Shown here in pieces: positions 13,530 through 20,915 of a DNA stretch of 43,195 nt. Positions within the stretch are counted from its first letter, which is position 1. Each line of letters begins with the position of its first letter. The notes beneath the pieces were generated by a model. That model searched no databases. It saw only the letters and a program-made list of their open reading frames with translations, and was not told the origin of the DNA. The position numbers and the translations under genes were made by a program. Source of the stretch: a virus; the IMG/VR virus record IMGVR_UViG_3300034061_004858, positions 1-43,195 of that record, one strand, 5' to 3'.

Positions 13530-13540
13530 GCACCTGTGCA
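13530..13540 (+). promoter_or_regulatory. GTGCA dyad site 6
   Basis: GCACCTGTGCA lies between the tRNA-Leu fragment and the polymerase gene. A perfect 6-bp hairpin (CCAGCC/GGCTGG, 13556-13572) follows. Confidence 0.4.
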
Positions 13541-13593
13541 GAGCACTCGAAAAATCCAGCCCCAGAGGCTGGTCCACTCCCCCTGGAAATGCA

Positions 13594-13606
13594 GTGCACA
13601 GGTGAG
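13594..13606 (-). promoter_or_regulatory. GTGCA dyad site 7
   Basis: The minus strand reads CTCACCTGTGCAC, identical to the right part of sites 1 and 4 but inverted. It lies 36 bp before the polymerase start. Confidence 0.4.
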
Positions 13607-13641
13607 GTGGAATTGCTGCTGAAAGCACCAGTCTCTGCACG

Positions 13642-15948
13642 TTGGACACCCAAAAAAGCGCATCCACACCTGTGGAATTGCTGCATCGGCAGAGGCTGAA
13701 AAGGGAGGATGCCCGCGCCATTGAGCGGACTGGGGCCTACCACAGGCAGCTGATTGGTCAGGGTCGGGAGAGCGCTACGAGTTACGGGGCGGCCCTGTTC
13801 CGTCTCTATGGCGAGACGGTGAACATGGCGCTGGACGCGATGCTCACCCGGCTGCTGCAGAACCCCCACATGGGGGGCAAGCACCTGGGGGCATGGCCGC
13901 TTCTGTTGCACTTCTGCGATCGAGGCCCGCGCTCGATTGCGGCAATCGCCTTGGGCGTTGTGATCGATGGGATCAGCCGGCGGCCGCGGCGCAGTGATCT
14001 GGCGAAAAGCATCGGCCGGGCGCTGCAAGACGAGCACAAGGCCACCCGGCTTTACCAGCAGAAGGGTGTGGTGCTGCTCAACACCCTCAAGCGGAAGTTC
14101 GGTCGCAAGGCGATTGACCACCGCATCCTCAACGAGCTCTACGTGGACCCCAGCGGCTGGACGCAAAAAGAGCGCCGCGAGCTGGGCCAGCTGTTGCTGG
14201 AGGTCATTGCTGCCAACACCACGCTGATCCGGTTCACCAACGATCGGGTGCCCCTGGTTGAGCCAACAGAAGACGCGCTGGAGGTGGTCGGGCTCAACCC
14301 GCCCCGGCCGCTACCAGTGCGGATGATTCCATCCCTTCTGCCACCTGAGCCCTGGACGGATGTTGTTCGCGGCACGAAGGCGCTTGTGACCAGTCGCAAG
14401 CCGATGGATCTGAGCCACATCACGGCGAAGTCGGTGCAGACCGCGCTTCAGGTGGTGAACGCCGTTGAGCAGCAGCAGCTTCAGATCGACCCATGGATGG
14501 TTGAGCAGCAGCGGCAGGCGTGGGACGCGAACCTGCCTGACCTGTTCCCGGTGCAGCGCGACCCGTCCAGGGCGTCCGATGCCCACGCAGGTGCTGCGAT
14601 GCGTCAGCGAATTGAGGAGTCGATCCGCCAGGCCGAGGAGGTGGGCGCCTACCCGATCTGGCTTGAGCACGACTTCGACTTCCGGGGGCGTCTCTATTGC
14701 TCCAGCCGAATCGCTGGCCATCAAGGGCCAGACCACCAGAAGGCGCTGATCTCCTTTGCCCATCAGGAGCTGGTGGACGACGACGCCTTCAGGGAGATGC
14801 TGATGGCCGCGGCCGGGCACTACGGGCTGGGCCGGGGCAGCTGGGAAGAGAGAGAGGCCTGGGGCCGGGCCAACCTGCAGCTGATCCAGGCCGTTGCGGC
14901 CGAACCGCTCGACCGACTCGACCTGTGGAAGGGCGCCAAGGACCCTTGGCAGTTCCTGCAGCTGGCCCGGGCCATTGCCCTCTACCTCGATGGGGCGAAG
15001 TCCAGCGGCGTGCCGATCCGCTATGACCAGACCTGCAGCGGGCTGGGGATCATCGCGGCCCTGGCGCGCGACCGCCAGCTGGCCCGGCTGACCAACGTCA
15101 TCGGCGACAGCCGCGCGGACGTCTACTCCCACGTCGCCGAGCGGCTGCTGCAGCTGCTGCGTGCGGACCTCGACAGCCTGGATCTGCGGGATCGCCAGCA
15201 GGCCGAGCTGTGGCTGAAGCACAGCATCGACCGCTCGCTGGTCAAGGGGCCCGTGATGACGACGGTTTATGGGGCGCAGCGCTACGGGTTGGTCGAGCAG
15301 CTGGTCGCCTACCTCCAGGAGAAGAACCCGGATGTGCGCGTTAGCTACTGGCAGCGGGAGTACACCAAGCCAGCGCAGTACCTGGCCAGGAAGCTGCAGC
15401 TGGTGATCGGCGCTGAGCTCGGCAGCTGCATCGCCATGGAGGCGTGGCTCAGGGACGTGAGCCGCCGCTGCATGAAGCAGCAACAGCCGATCCGCTGGCT
15501 CAGCCCCATGGGCTTCCCCGTGTCCCTGGGGCGCCACGTGGAGGAGACGCAGACGGTCAGCACGGCGATCAATGGCAGCCGGCGCTGGCGCCGATTCGAC
15601 GCGGTTTACGAGGAGGCAGAGCTAAGCGCCAGGGCCACGAGCCGGGGCATCACGGCCAACACCATCCACACGTTCGACGCGGCCTTCTGCCACGGCCTGG
15701 TTCTCAGATGTGCATCTATCGGAACCCCGGTGCTGACGAACCATGACTGCTTCGCAACACTGCCGGCCCGGGCGGACTGGTTGCATCACACCTTGCATGG
15801 CGAGCTGCGAGCGCTGTATGCCACTGATTGGCTTGCTGAGATCCGGGTTGAGATTGGCAGAAATGCAGGTGTAGCCCTAGGGCACCCGCCTCTTGTTGGC
15901 GATCTTTGCGAGGGCGAGATTGGGCAGAACCCTTACTGCTTCAGCTGA
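13642..15948 (+). CDS. Single-subunit T7-like RNA polymerase
   Basis: The product has 768 aa. Catalytic elements are in place: DFRGR (346-350), motif A YDQTCSGLG with Asp462, motif B RSLVKGPVMTTVYG with Arg531, Lys535 and Tyr543 (the same spacing as T7 R627, K631 and Y639), and motif C HD at 701-702. The C-terminus ends CFS where T7 has FAFA. It would transcribe the phage's own late promoters. The start is uncertain: TTG at 13642, or GTG at 13672 (ten codons shorter). No clear ribosome site separates them. It is about 115 aa shorter than T7 RNAP, mainly in the N-terminal part. Confidence 0.93.
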   Translation: MDTQKSASTPVELLHRQRLKREDARAIERTGAYHRQLIGQGRESATSYGAALFRLYGETVNMALDAMLTRLLQNPHMGGKHLGAWPLLLHFCDRGPRSIAAIALGVVIDGISRRPRRSDLAKSIGRALQDEHKATRLYQQKGVVLLNTLKRKFGRKAIDHRILNELYVDPSGWTQKERRELGQLLLEVIAANTTLIRFTNDRVPLVEPTEDALEVVGLNPPRPLPVRMIPSLLPPEPWTDVVRGTKALVTSRKPMDLSHITAKSVQTALQVVNAVEQQQLQIDPWMVEQQRQAWDANLPDLFPVQRDPSRASDAHAGAAMRQRIEESIRQAEEVGAYPIWLEHDFDFRGRLYCSSRIAGHQGPDHQKALISFAHQELVDDDAFREMLMAAAGHYGLGRGSWEEREAWGRANLQLIQAVAAEPLDRLDLWKGAKDPWQFLQLARAIALYLDGAKSSGVPIRYDQTCSGLGIIAALARDRQLARLTNVIGDSRADVYSHVAERLLQLLRADLDSLDLRDRQQAELWLKHSIDRSLVKGPVMTTVYGAQRYGLVEQLVAYLQEKNPDVRVSYWQREYTKPAQYLARKLQLVIGAELGSCIAMEAWLRDVSRRCMKQQQPIRWLSPMGFPVSLGRHVEETQTVSTAINGSRRWRRFDAVYEEAELSARATSRGITANTIHTFDAAFCHGLVLRCASIGTPVLTNHDCFATLPARADWLHHTLHGELRALYATDWLAEIRVEIGRNAGVALGHPPLVGDLCEGEIGQNPYCFS

Positions 15949-16072
15949 TCTCGCACTGAGGCTAAAGGGACTCGCCCTAGGGGTCTTGCGGTAGCAGACC
16001 TAGGCCACTACGTTCCCAGTGCATCCCACATGTGCATCACAAATGCCACGCGAGTTGATCGTCAGCCCTAGG
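15876..16072. promoter_or_regulatory. CCTAGG cluster between RNA polymerase and SSB
   Basis: CCTAGG occurs at 15876, 15976, 15999 and 16067, spanning the polymerase 3' end, the 94-bp gap and the SSB start. It is the second of two such clusters; the other is at 9608-9782. I saw none in the virion half of the window. Confidence 0.3.
16018..16037 (+). promoter_or_regulatory. GTGCA dyad site 8
   Basis: AGTGCATCCCACATGTGCAT matches site 1 at 17 of 20 positions and ends 5 bp before the SSB ATG. Confidence 0.5.
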
Positions 16073-16714
16073 GGCGAGGCGCTCTGGGCCAAGGTCCTGG
16101 GCGAGCCCACTGCCTTCGAGGACAACCCCAAGGCTTGGTCCGTGTCCCTGGTGCTCGACCCCAGCGACCCAGCCACCATCGCCTTCACCGAGCGCCTTGA
16201 GAAGTGCTTTGAGGAGTTCCATGGCCCCAAGGCGAAGGTGTCTCGCCATGGCTGGCCCTTCGCCGAGCAGACCGTGCGGGATGAGAAGGGCCGGGAGGCG
16301 CCGACCGGGAAAGTCGAGTTCCGCTTCAAGCGCAAGGAGCTGACCGCCAAGGGGCAGATCAAAAGCCCGCCGCTGGTCGTCGACAGCAAGAAGAACCTGT
16401 GGCCGCCTGAAACCCTGATCGGCAACGGCAGCAAGATCAAGGTGGCCTTCAGCCCCTGGGGCTGGGACATGGCCGGCGCCAAGGGCATGAGCCTGGAGCT
16501 TGAGCAGATCCAGGTGCTCGAGCTGGTCGAATACGCCGGCCGTGATGTCGATCCCTTCGAGGAAGAGGACGGCTACGTGGTGTCGACACCGGGCGCTCAG
16601 TCCGCGTTCGAGAAGGAAGAAGAGCCTCAGAGCTTCGCCGCCCAGCTGCGGGCCCGTGCCGCCGAGGTGCAGGCAGAGGCCACTGCTGTTTTGGCAGAGG
16701 ACATCCCCTTCTGA
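16043..16714 (+). CDS. Single-stranded DNA-binding protein, gp2.5-like with a DIPF tip
   Basis: The ATG at 16043 gives 223 aa. The body has the OB-fold pattern of phage gp2.5-type SSBs: RGEALWAKVLGEP, WSVSLVLDPSDP, KIKVAFSPWGWDMAGAKGMSLELEQIQVLEL. The C-terminal ~60 residues are acidic and end AEDIPF, the same last four residues as bacterial SSB. In bacteria this tip recruits replication and repair proteins; T7 gp2.5 also ends in an acidic tail with a final Phe. It heads a coupled operon with rusA (overlap at 16714) and the zinc-ribbon gene. Confidence 0.8.
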   Translation: MPRELIVSPRGEALWAKVLGEPTAFEDNPKAWSVSLVLDPSDPATIAFTERLEKCFEEFHGPKAKVSRHGWPFAEQTVRDEKGREAPTGKVEFRFKRKELTAKGQIKSPPLVVDSKKNLWPPETLIGNGSKIKVAFSPWGWDMAGAKGMSLELEQIQVLELVEYAGRDVDPFEEEDGYVVSTPGAQSAFEKEEEPQSFAAQLRARAAEVQAEATAVLAEDIPF

Positions 16715-17103
16715 TGGGCCGCATGGACGTGCTGCTGCCGGTGCCTCTGCAGCCCAAAGCCAGACCTCGCTTCCTGACCAAGGGCAAGCCCTACACCGAC
16801 ACCAAGTACCGCGAGTGGACGCGCAACGTCCGCTCAATCCTGGCCGAATGGTGGACACGTCCGCCGCTCCAGAAGGGCGAGCTGGTGTGCCTGCAAATGA
16901 AGTTCATGGGGCCAGGCCGCAGCGATCTCGACAACCTCAGCGGTGCGCTGATGGATGCGGGATTGCCAGACCCAGATGCCACGCCGCCCTGGGCCGGCTG
17001 CTGGGTGGATGACCGCGTGACTGTCCTTCACCGCATGGAACTCGAGTGGGAGCAGAAGCCAACCAACGAGCAATCGATTCTTCTGACTGTGATCTTCAAA
17101 TGA
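16714..17103 (+). CDS. rusA: RusA-like Holliday junction resolvase
   Basis: The product has 129 aa. KARPRF near the N-terminus and GRSDLDNLSGALMDAG (Asp71, Asp73) followed by WVDDRV (Asp99/Asp100) fit the RusA fold and its catalytic aspartates. It would resolve branched replication or packaging intermediates, the task of endonuclease I (gp3) in T7. The start overlaps the SSB stop by one base, and the stop overlaps the next ATG. Confidence 0.85.
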   Translation: MGRMDVLLPVPLQPKARPRFLTKGKPYTDTKYREWTRNVRSILAEWWTRPPLQKGELVCLQMKFMGPGRSDLDNLSGALMDAGLPDPDATPPWAGCWVDDRVTVLHRMELEWEQKPTNEQSILLTVIFK

Positions 17104-17651
17104 ATTGCCCGCACTGCGATCACCCCGATTCGCGGGTGACTGAGACGCGATCGTCTCCCGAATACGACCGCCGCATCCGGCTCTGCCGTGGATGCGGCAA
17201 GACCTTCCAGACCCTTGAGCGTGTTGCCGTCTTCGCCGGCAGGGCCGCCGGCTACATCGAGGCGGTGCAGGCACCGGTGGTTGAGCTTGCCGACGAGCGG
17301 CCGCGCAAGCGTCCCAACCGCTACGTAGCCAGCCTGAATGATGACCGCCTGGTGAATGTCTGCTCTGAGGCACAGCCACTATTGGTGGAGTGGTGGAACG
17401 TGAGTCGGCACAGCAAGCACGGCAGCAAAGCTGTGTGGACACAGCGGGCCTGGCTGCAGAACGTCGACCGAGTGGCATCACTTCCTAAGTGGAAGCAGGT
17501 GCTGCTGGCCAAGGCCGGTGTTGAGTCCGGTTGGCAAGCTCTTAGCCCCGATTACATGCGCGATGTCGCGCCTCCAGCGGAGGAGGGCCTGGCGCCTAAG
17601 AGCGGTGCAATGCAGGAGGCGATTGCGGCATGGAACAGCAGAGCTGCCTGA
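17100..17651 (+). CDS. Zinc-ribbon protein, NrdR-like N-terminus
   Basis: The ATG at 17100 overlaps the rusA stop (ATGA) and gives 183 aa. Residues 1-42 form a zinc ribbon: Cys3, Cys6, Cys29 and Cys32 with CRGCGKTFQTLERV, as in NrdR and Ogr-type phage activators. The remaining ~140 residues are not recognised; WWNVSRHSKHGSKAVWTQRAW hints at nucleic-acid binding. It could be a transcription factor or a replication accessory. A frame from 17046 overlaps rusA and is not used. Confidence 0.65.
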   Translation: MNCPHCDHPDSRVTETRSSPEYDRRIRLCRGCGKTFQTLERVAVFAGRAAGYIEAVQAPVVELADERPRKRPNRYVASLNDDRLVNVCSEAQPLLVEWWNVSRHSKHGSKAVWTQRAWLQNVDRVASLPKWKQVLLAKAGVESGWQALSPDYMRDVAPPAEEGLAPKSGAMQEAIAAWNSRAA

Positions 17652-18265
17652 GCATCGAAACCTTCTTGGCCGTTGCCGAGATGGTTGCGGCGCAGCTGCG
17701 AATCAAGGAGTCCGATCGCTGGTCCCCTCACATTTGTCAGCTGAAGTACGTCTCCTTCACCTCTGAGTTTCCTGAGGTCACAGATCGGCAGTTTCTTTGG
17801 GCTGCTGAGCAGTGGCTCCAGGGCACAGGCGGCCAGGACTTCCTGCGCTACCCGACATGGAAGGAGTTGATGGTGCCTCTCTATCGGTCCGAGAACGGCC
17901 TGGCGAATCGCAGCTGGGGGTTCCGTTCTGATCTTCCTGCGATGTGTCGCCCAACTGGCGAACAACTGCGCCTGCTGCCGAGCGCACCTCAATCGGTAGC
18001 GGCCCCACCCGACCCACAAAACGGAGACGCTTACGTGCCTTTCATGACCGAAGAGTTGCCCTGCCTGCCACCACCGGCGGATGAGGGGCCCGGCCTAACA
18101 CCAAAGAAATGGGCCGACTACTTGATGTTTCTTGCCGAGCTAGACGCCAATGGAGCCACTGATCAACAAAGCACAGTTGCGCTCGATCCTGGAGAGGGGT
18201 CTTCTCACGGGGAAATGGTCAGTGATGCAGTTCAACATCAATGCACGCGAGCCGATTCTCCCTAG
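17630..18265 (+). CDS. Hypothetical protein
   Basis: The 211-aa product overlaps the previous gene by 22 bp. Residues 1-95 look globular and helical (FLAVAEMVAAQLRIKESDRW, QFLWAAEQWLQGTGGQDFLRYPTWKELMVPLYR). The rest is Pro-rich and probably disordered. I recognise no family. The first half, with its W-x-x-L-x-x-P-L-Y-R pattern, looks like hypothetical proteins in other phages that sit with replication genes. Confidence 0.6.
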   Translation: MEQQSCLSIETFLAVAEMVAAQLRIKESDRWSPHICQLKYVSFTSEFPEVTDRQFLWAAEQWLQGTGGQDFLRYPTWKELMVPLYRSENGLANRSWGFRSDLPAMCRPTGEQLRLLPSAPQSVAAPPDPQNGDAYVPFMTEELPCLPPPADEGPGLTPKKWADYLMFLAELDANGATDQQSTVALDPGEGSSHGEMVSDAVQHQCTRADSP

Positions 18266-18359
18266 CCGCGACTTCCTTGAAGAGCACTCTGAGTTTATGG
18301 AAATGAACTACAGGGACATGGAGGCGTATCACCGCACGCATCATCGGAAGCCGCTGTGA
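18150..18359 (+). CDS. Small hypothetical protein
   Basis: The product has 69 aa and overlaps the previous gene by 116 bp in another frame. It contains KAQLRSILERGLLTGKWSVMQFNINAREPILPSRDFLEEHSEF, then an acidic helix and a His-rich end (YHRTHHRKPL). The large overlap weakens the call, but its stop overlaps the next GTG (GTGA), as across this cluster. Function unknown. Confidence 0.5.
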   Translation: MEPLINKAQLRSILERGLLTGKWSVMQFNINAREPILPSRDFLEEHSEFMEMNYRDMEAYHRTHHRKPL

Positions 18360-18532
18360 AATGGTCTGAACTAAAGAAAGGGCAGCGGGTCAGGTTCTAC
18401 ACCGCGGCTGGCTGGAAAGAGGGAACGATCACCACGATTTACGACAACAGCTGCAGCGTGCTCTGGCACAGCGGCAGCACTCCAAAAACCACGAGGATTT
18501 ATGACACCAGAAACATACGAGCCAGCCAATGA
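18356..18532 (+). CDS. Small beta-rich protein
   Basis: The GTG at 18356 overlaps the upstream stop and gives 58 aa. KWSELKKGQRVRFYTAAGWKEGTITTIYDNSCSVLWHSGSTPKTTRIYDTRNI has the alternating pattern of a small SH3-like or Tudor-like barrel. Its end overlaps the next gene by 32 bp. Function unknown. Confidence 0.5.
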   Translation: MKWSELKKGQRVRFYTAAGWKEGTITTIYDNSCSVLWHSGSTPKTTRIYDTRNIRASQ

Positions 18533-18695
18533 TGGCGGCAAAATCGATGCAACAGTCGGCACAGCAAAGCGATTGCTGGTGATGGCTTATGGCCAATACA
18601 ACGAAGCAGCAAAGGACGGCGCTCATCATCGCGTCAGCTATTGGGACGGCTACATCCGTGCAATTCAGCACATCCTGGAGGCCCAGCATGAGTAA
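18501..18695 (+). CDS. Small hypothetical protein
   Basis: The product has 64 aa, with an acidic start and then DATVGTAKRLLVMAYGQYNEAAKDGAHHRVSYWDGYIRAIQHILEAQ, two helices. It belongs to the run of coupled small genes upstream of the exonuclease. Not recognised. Confidence 0.5.
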   Translation: MTPETYEPANDGGKIDATVGTAKRLLVMAYGQYNEAAKDGAHHRVSYWDGYIRAIQHILEAQHE

Positions 18696-18930
18696 CCGCG
18701 ACCGCATTAAGACAGCTCTGGAGGCGCTTTTCCCCGCGGAGGAAGAGCCAAACCTGGGTGATGGCATCAGCCGCCCCCAGCCCAACGCAAGAACCAGGGA
18801 GTATCGGCTGTTGATCTATTTCCAGAAGGCAAAGCCCATGAAGGTCAGCCTGATGGCCGAGACGCAGAAACATGCTCTCAAGTACGCCGGCAACCGTTGG
18901 CCAACGGCCACTGTGGAGATTCTGAAATGA
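18688..18930 (+). CDS. Small hypothetical protein
   Basis: The ATG at 18688 overlaps the previous stop by 8 bp and gives 80 aa: RDRIKTALEALFPAEEEPN, then TREYRLLIYFQKAKPMKVSLMAETQKHALKYAGNRWPTATVEIL. The second half has a beta-alpha-beta look. The start at 18589 is rejected because it lies inside the preceding gene. Not recognised. Confidence 0.5.
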   Translation: MSNRDRIKTALEALFPAEEEPNLGDGISRPQPNARTREYRLLIYFQKAKPMKVSLMAETQKHALKYAGNRWPTATVEILK

Positions 18931-19127
18931 CCCTTCTCAATGAACTGACAGAGCTCTACTGGAGCCTGGGTGAATACAGCATCGATGACCGCCGGCGCAT
19001 GAAGGCGGTAGTGCATGAGATTAGCCAACGCATTCGCACCTGGGCGCCTGACGAGGGGCAGGCCCGCATCTGCTTCCTGGCCATCAACGAGGTGGCCGAT
19101 CGACTCATCAGGGAGACAGAAGGGTGA
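18927..19127 (+). CDS. Small helical protein
   Basis: The ATG at 18927 (ATGA overlap) gives 66 aa: LNELTELYWSLGEYSIDDRRRMKAVVHEISQRIRTWAPDEGQARICFLAINEVADRLI. It is all-helical, and its stop overlaps the following GTG. No family recognised. Confidence 0.5.
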   Translation: MTLLNELTELYWSLGEYSIDDRRRMKAVVHEISQRIRTWAPDEGQARICFLAINEVADRLIRETEG

Positions 19128-19333
19128 CCCATCGACCCACGTTTATGGCCGTCACCAGCACCGGTGGCTACATCGGCCGCATCTTCTGGCAAAACAGCGG
19201 CGTCCACCCAGATTTCCCCCGATGGGGCGAGATTCACTTCATCCCAAAACCCGTGCTGCACTGCCCCTTTGGCGTATGGGCTGGCACGTTTCCTGTCATT
19301 CGACAGATCATCAATTGGAGGTTCCATGACTGA
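19124..19333 (+). CDS. Small hypothetical protein
   Basis: The GTG at 19124 overlaps the previous stop (GTGA) and gives 69 aa, with VTSTGGYIGRIFWQNSG and aromatic-rich strands (CPFGVWAGTFPVIRQIINWRF). It is probably beta-rich. Its end overlaps the next gene by 8 bp. Function unknown. Confidence 0.45.
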   Translation: MTHRPTFMAVTSTGGYIGRIFWQNSGVHPDFPRWGEIHFIPKPVLHCPFGVWAGTFPVIRQIINWRFHD

Positions 19334-19505
19334 ACGCAAGATTGTTCAGATCGCCAGCAGCTCCTGCTACTCAGTGCAGCGAGATGAGATGGGCTTGCCG
19401 CCCATCGTGGACACGGTGTACGCCCTCTGCAGCGACGGCACGCTTTGGTATCTCAAAGACGATGACGACTGGACGCAACTGCCTGCGGTCCCCGCTGCTT
19501 GGTGA
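19326..19505 (+). CDS. Small hypothetical protein
   Basis: The ATG at 19326 gives 59 aa: KIVQIASSSCYSVQRDEMGLPPIVDTVYALCSDGTLWYLKDDDDWTQLPAVP. GTLWYLKDDDDWTQLP resembles one blade of a beta-propeller or a short beta meander. GGAGG lies 5 nt upstream (19317-19321). It ends directly at a strong hairpin. Not recognised. Confidence 0.5.
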   Translation: MTERKIVQIASSSCYSVQRDEMGLPPIVDTVYALCSDGTLWYLKDDDDWTQLPAVPAAW

Positions 19506-19533
19506 CCATTTTGTTGGTATCACCAAAATGGTC
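19504..19533 (+). terminator. Hairpin after the small-gene cluster
   Basis: GACCATTTTG (19504-19513) and CAAAATGGTC (19524-19533) form a perfect 10-bp stem around a 10-nt loop, overlapping the stop of the previous gene. The AT-rich stem stands out in this GC-rich genome. There is no T-run after it, so it is a terminator, a processing site or an operator. Confidence 0.45.
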
Positions 19534-19589
19534 GAACCTTCCGGGTTTTCCAGATAGCTCAGCCAAGCCCACAAGCCGCTTCCACTTCT

Positions 19590-19802
19590 ATGTCTGAACT
19601 TTCACCTGCCGCACAAACCGTACTGGATGCGTACTACTGCGAAAAACCGTTGGTTGGATCCAAGCGAGTTGCCGCCGCCCTGCGAGCTGCTGCAGAGCAG
19701 ATTGAAAACCTGTACTGCGATGGCGATGTGGAAGACAGTCCTGGCATCGTGTTCGCCTTGCGTCAATTAATGCTTATTGCCAACGAGCTTGAAGCCCAGT
19801 AG
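19590..19802 (+). CDS. Small helical protein
   Basis: The product has 70 aa: SPAAQTVLDAYYCEKPLVGSKRVAAALRAAAEQIENLYCDGDVEDSPGIVFALRQLMLIANELE. This 'A-A-L-R-A-A-A-E-Q' type of short protein is common in cyanobacteria and their phages, without a known role. It starts after the hairpin at 19504-19533, so it may open a new transcript. Confidence 0.55.
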   Translation: MSELSPAAQTVLDAYYCEKPLVGSKRVAAALRAAAEQIENLYCDGDVEDSPGIVFALRQLMLIANELEAQ

Positions 19803-19820
19803 TCACCTTCACTAATCACA

Positions 19821-19970
19821 ATGACTGACCCCAAGATTGAACAGCGCCGCCAGGACTACCTCGAGTGGCTGTATCAGCAATCAGGCCGCACCTGCAGCAC
19901 CTACACCGGGCTCTACCAGGAGCGGTTGAAAGAGCTGGTTGAGCGGGACATGCAGGAGGCAGGGCTGTGA
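19821..19970 (+). CDS. Small charged protein before the exonuclease
   Basis: The 49-aa frame reads IEQRRQDYLEWLYQQSGRTCSTYTGLYQERLKELVERDMQEAGL, helical and charged. Its TGA overlaps the GTG start of the exonuclease (GTGA), supporting coupling. Not recognised. Confidence 0.45.
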   Translation: MTDPKIEQRRQDYLEWLYQQSGRTCSTYTGLYQERLKELVERDMQEAGL

Positions 19971-20707
19971 AGGCTCTAATCGACACCGAGTACTTCCTCT
20001 ACCGATGCGCTGCAGGTTCTGAACAGGAGGCCGACTGGGGCAACGACTGCTGGACCTATGTCTGTCGTCATGACGACGCCAGAGCTGCCTTTGAGGACCG
20101 CATGGCTGAGTTCATGTCCACGCTGATGGGCTACCAGCCGGTGCTGGTCTTCGGTGACCGCACCACCTTCCGCAAAGGCCTGTGGCCCCAATACAAGGAG
20201 AACCGCCGCAAGCTGCGCCGACCGGCCGGCTACAGCGCCCTGATCGACTGGGTGATGACGACAGCCGCGGCCAGGGGCTGGGACATCGCGCGGTTTCCTG
20301 AGGTGGAAGGCGATGACGCCCTGGGCATCAGCTACGAGCCCGGGGATGTAATCGTCAGCGAGGACAAGGACATGCTCACCATCCCGGGCGAGCATTTGCG
20401 TTCTGGCGAGCTGATCGTGGTGACCGATTCGGACGCTGATCGCGCTTTCTTTGCTCAGGCTCTGACCGGTGACGCCAGTGACAACTATCCAGGCTGTCCT
20501 AAATACGGACCGGTGACAGCCCAGAAACTTCTCGCGCAGTGCCACTCACCAGTGCAGATGTGGGAGAAGGTCCTCGAGGCCTACAGGAAAGCTGAACTGA
20601 CTGAGCACTATGCCCTCGTTCAGGCCAGATGCGCTCGGATACTGCGCAGAGGTGAATACGACTTCGAGAGGGGTATTCCGATCCTGTGGACCCCGCCGGT
20701 AGCCTGA
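19967..20707 (+). CDS. 5'-3' exonuclease, T7 gp6-like (FEN family)
   Basis: The product has 246 aa. Metal-binding acidic residues are in the family positions: Asp6, EGDDALG (114-120), SEDKD (131-135) and TGDASDN (167-173). A helix-2-turn-helix follows (CPKYGPVTAQKLLAQ). Such enzymes remove RNA primers and resect ends during replication and recombination. GTG at 19967 overlaps the previous stop. It is the last replication-type gene before the virion genes, as in T7. Confidence 0.9.
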   Translation: MKALIDTEYFLYRCAAGSEQEADWGNDCWTYVCRHDDARAAFEDRMAEFMSTLMGYQPVLVFGDRTTFRKGLWPQYKENRRKLRRPAGYSALIDWVMTTAAARGWDIARFPEVEGDDALGISYEPGDVIVSEDKDMLTIPGEHLRSGELIVVTDSDADRAFFAQALTGDASDNYPGCPKYGPVTAQKLLAQCHSPVQMWEKVLEAYRKAELTEHYALVQARCARILRRGEYDFERGIPILWTPPVA

Positions 20708-20726
20708 CCATAGATGACCTCTAGCT

Positions 20727-20915
20727 GTGCAAAAGCCCAGACTCACGCCTGAGCTGCTGACGTGGCTGGAGGCCCATTTCCCTGATCGGATGGTGGACCC
20801 AGATGCCACCGACCGCCAGGTCTGGCTGAAGTGCGGACAGGTTTCTGTCGTGCGCTTTCTCAGAAACGCTTACGAGGAACAGGAGGCTGACTGCCTCGAC
20901 ATGGAGGGATTCTGA
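20727..20915 (+). CDS. Small hypothetical protein
   Basis: The GTG at 20727 gives 62 aa: LTPELLTWLEAHFPDRMVDPDATDRQVWLKCGQVSVVRFLRNAYEEQEADCLDMEGF. The stop overlaps the next ATG (TGATG). An N-terminal helix and an acidic end are visible. T7-like phages carry small proteins at this junction, but I do not recognise this one. Confidence 0.55.
   Translation: MQKPRLTPELLTWLEAHFPDRMVDPDATDRQVWLKCGQVSVVRFLRNAYEEQEADCLDMEGF

Noticed and set aside
13473-13587. Complete tRNA gene
   Set aside because: GGGGGAG and CTCCCCC could pair as an acceptor stem, but the anticodon stem and T-arm do not form; only the 5' half is tRNA-like.
13330-14166. 278-codon minus-strand frame across the tRNA-Leu fragment and polymerase start
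   Set aside because: A GC-rich shadow of the RNA polymerase gene; the translation lacks family features.
14311-15537. 408-codon minus-strand frame
   Set aside because: Antisense shadow of the RNA polymerase gene with high His/Pro/Arg content.
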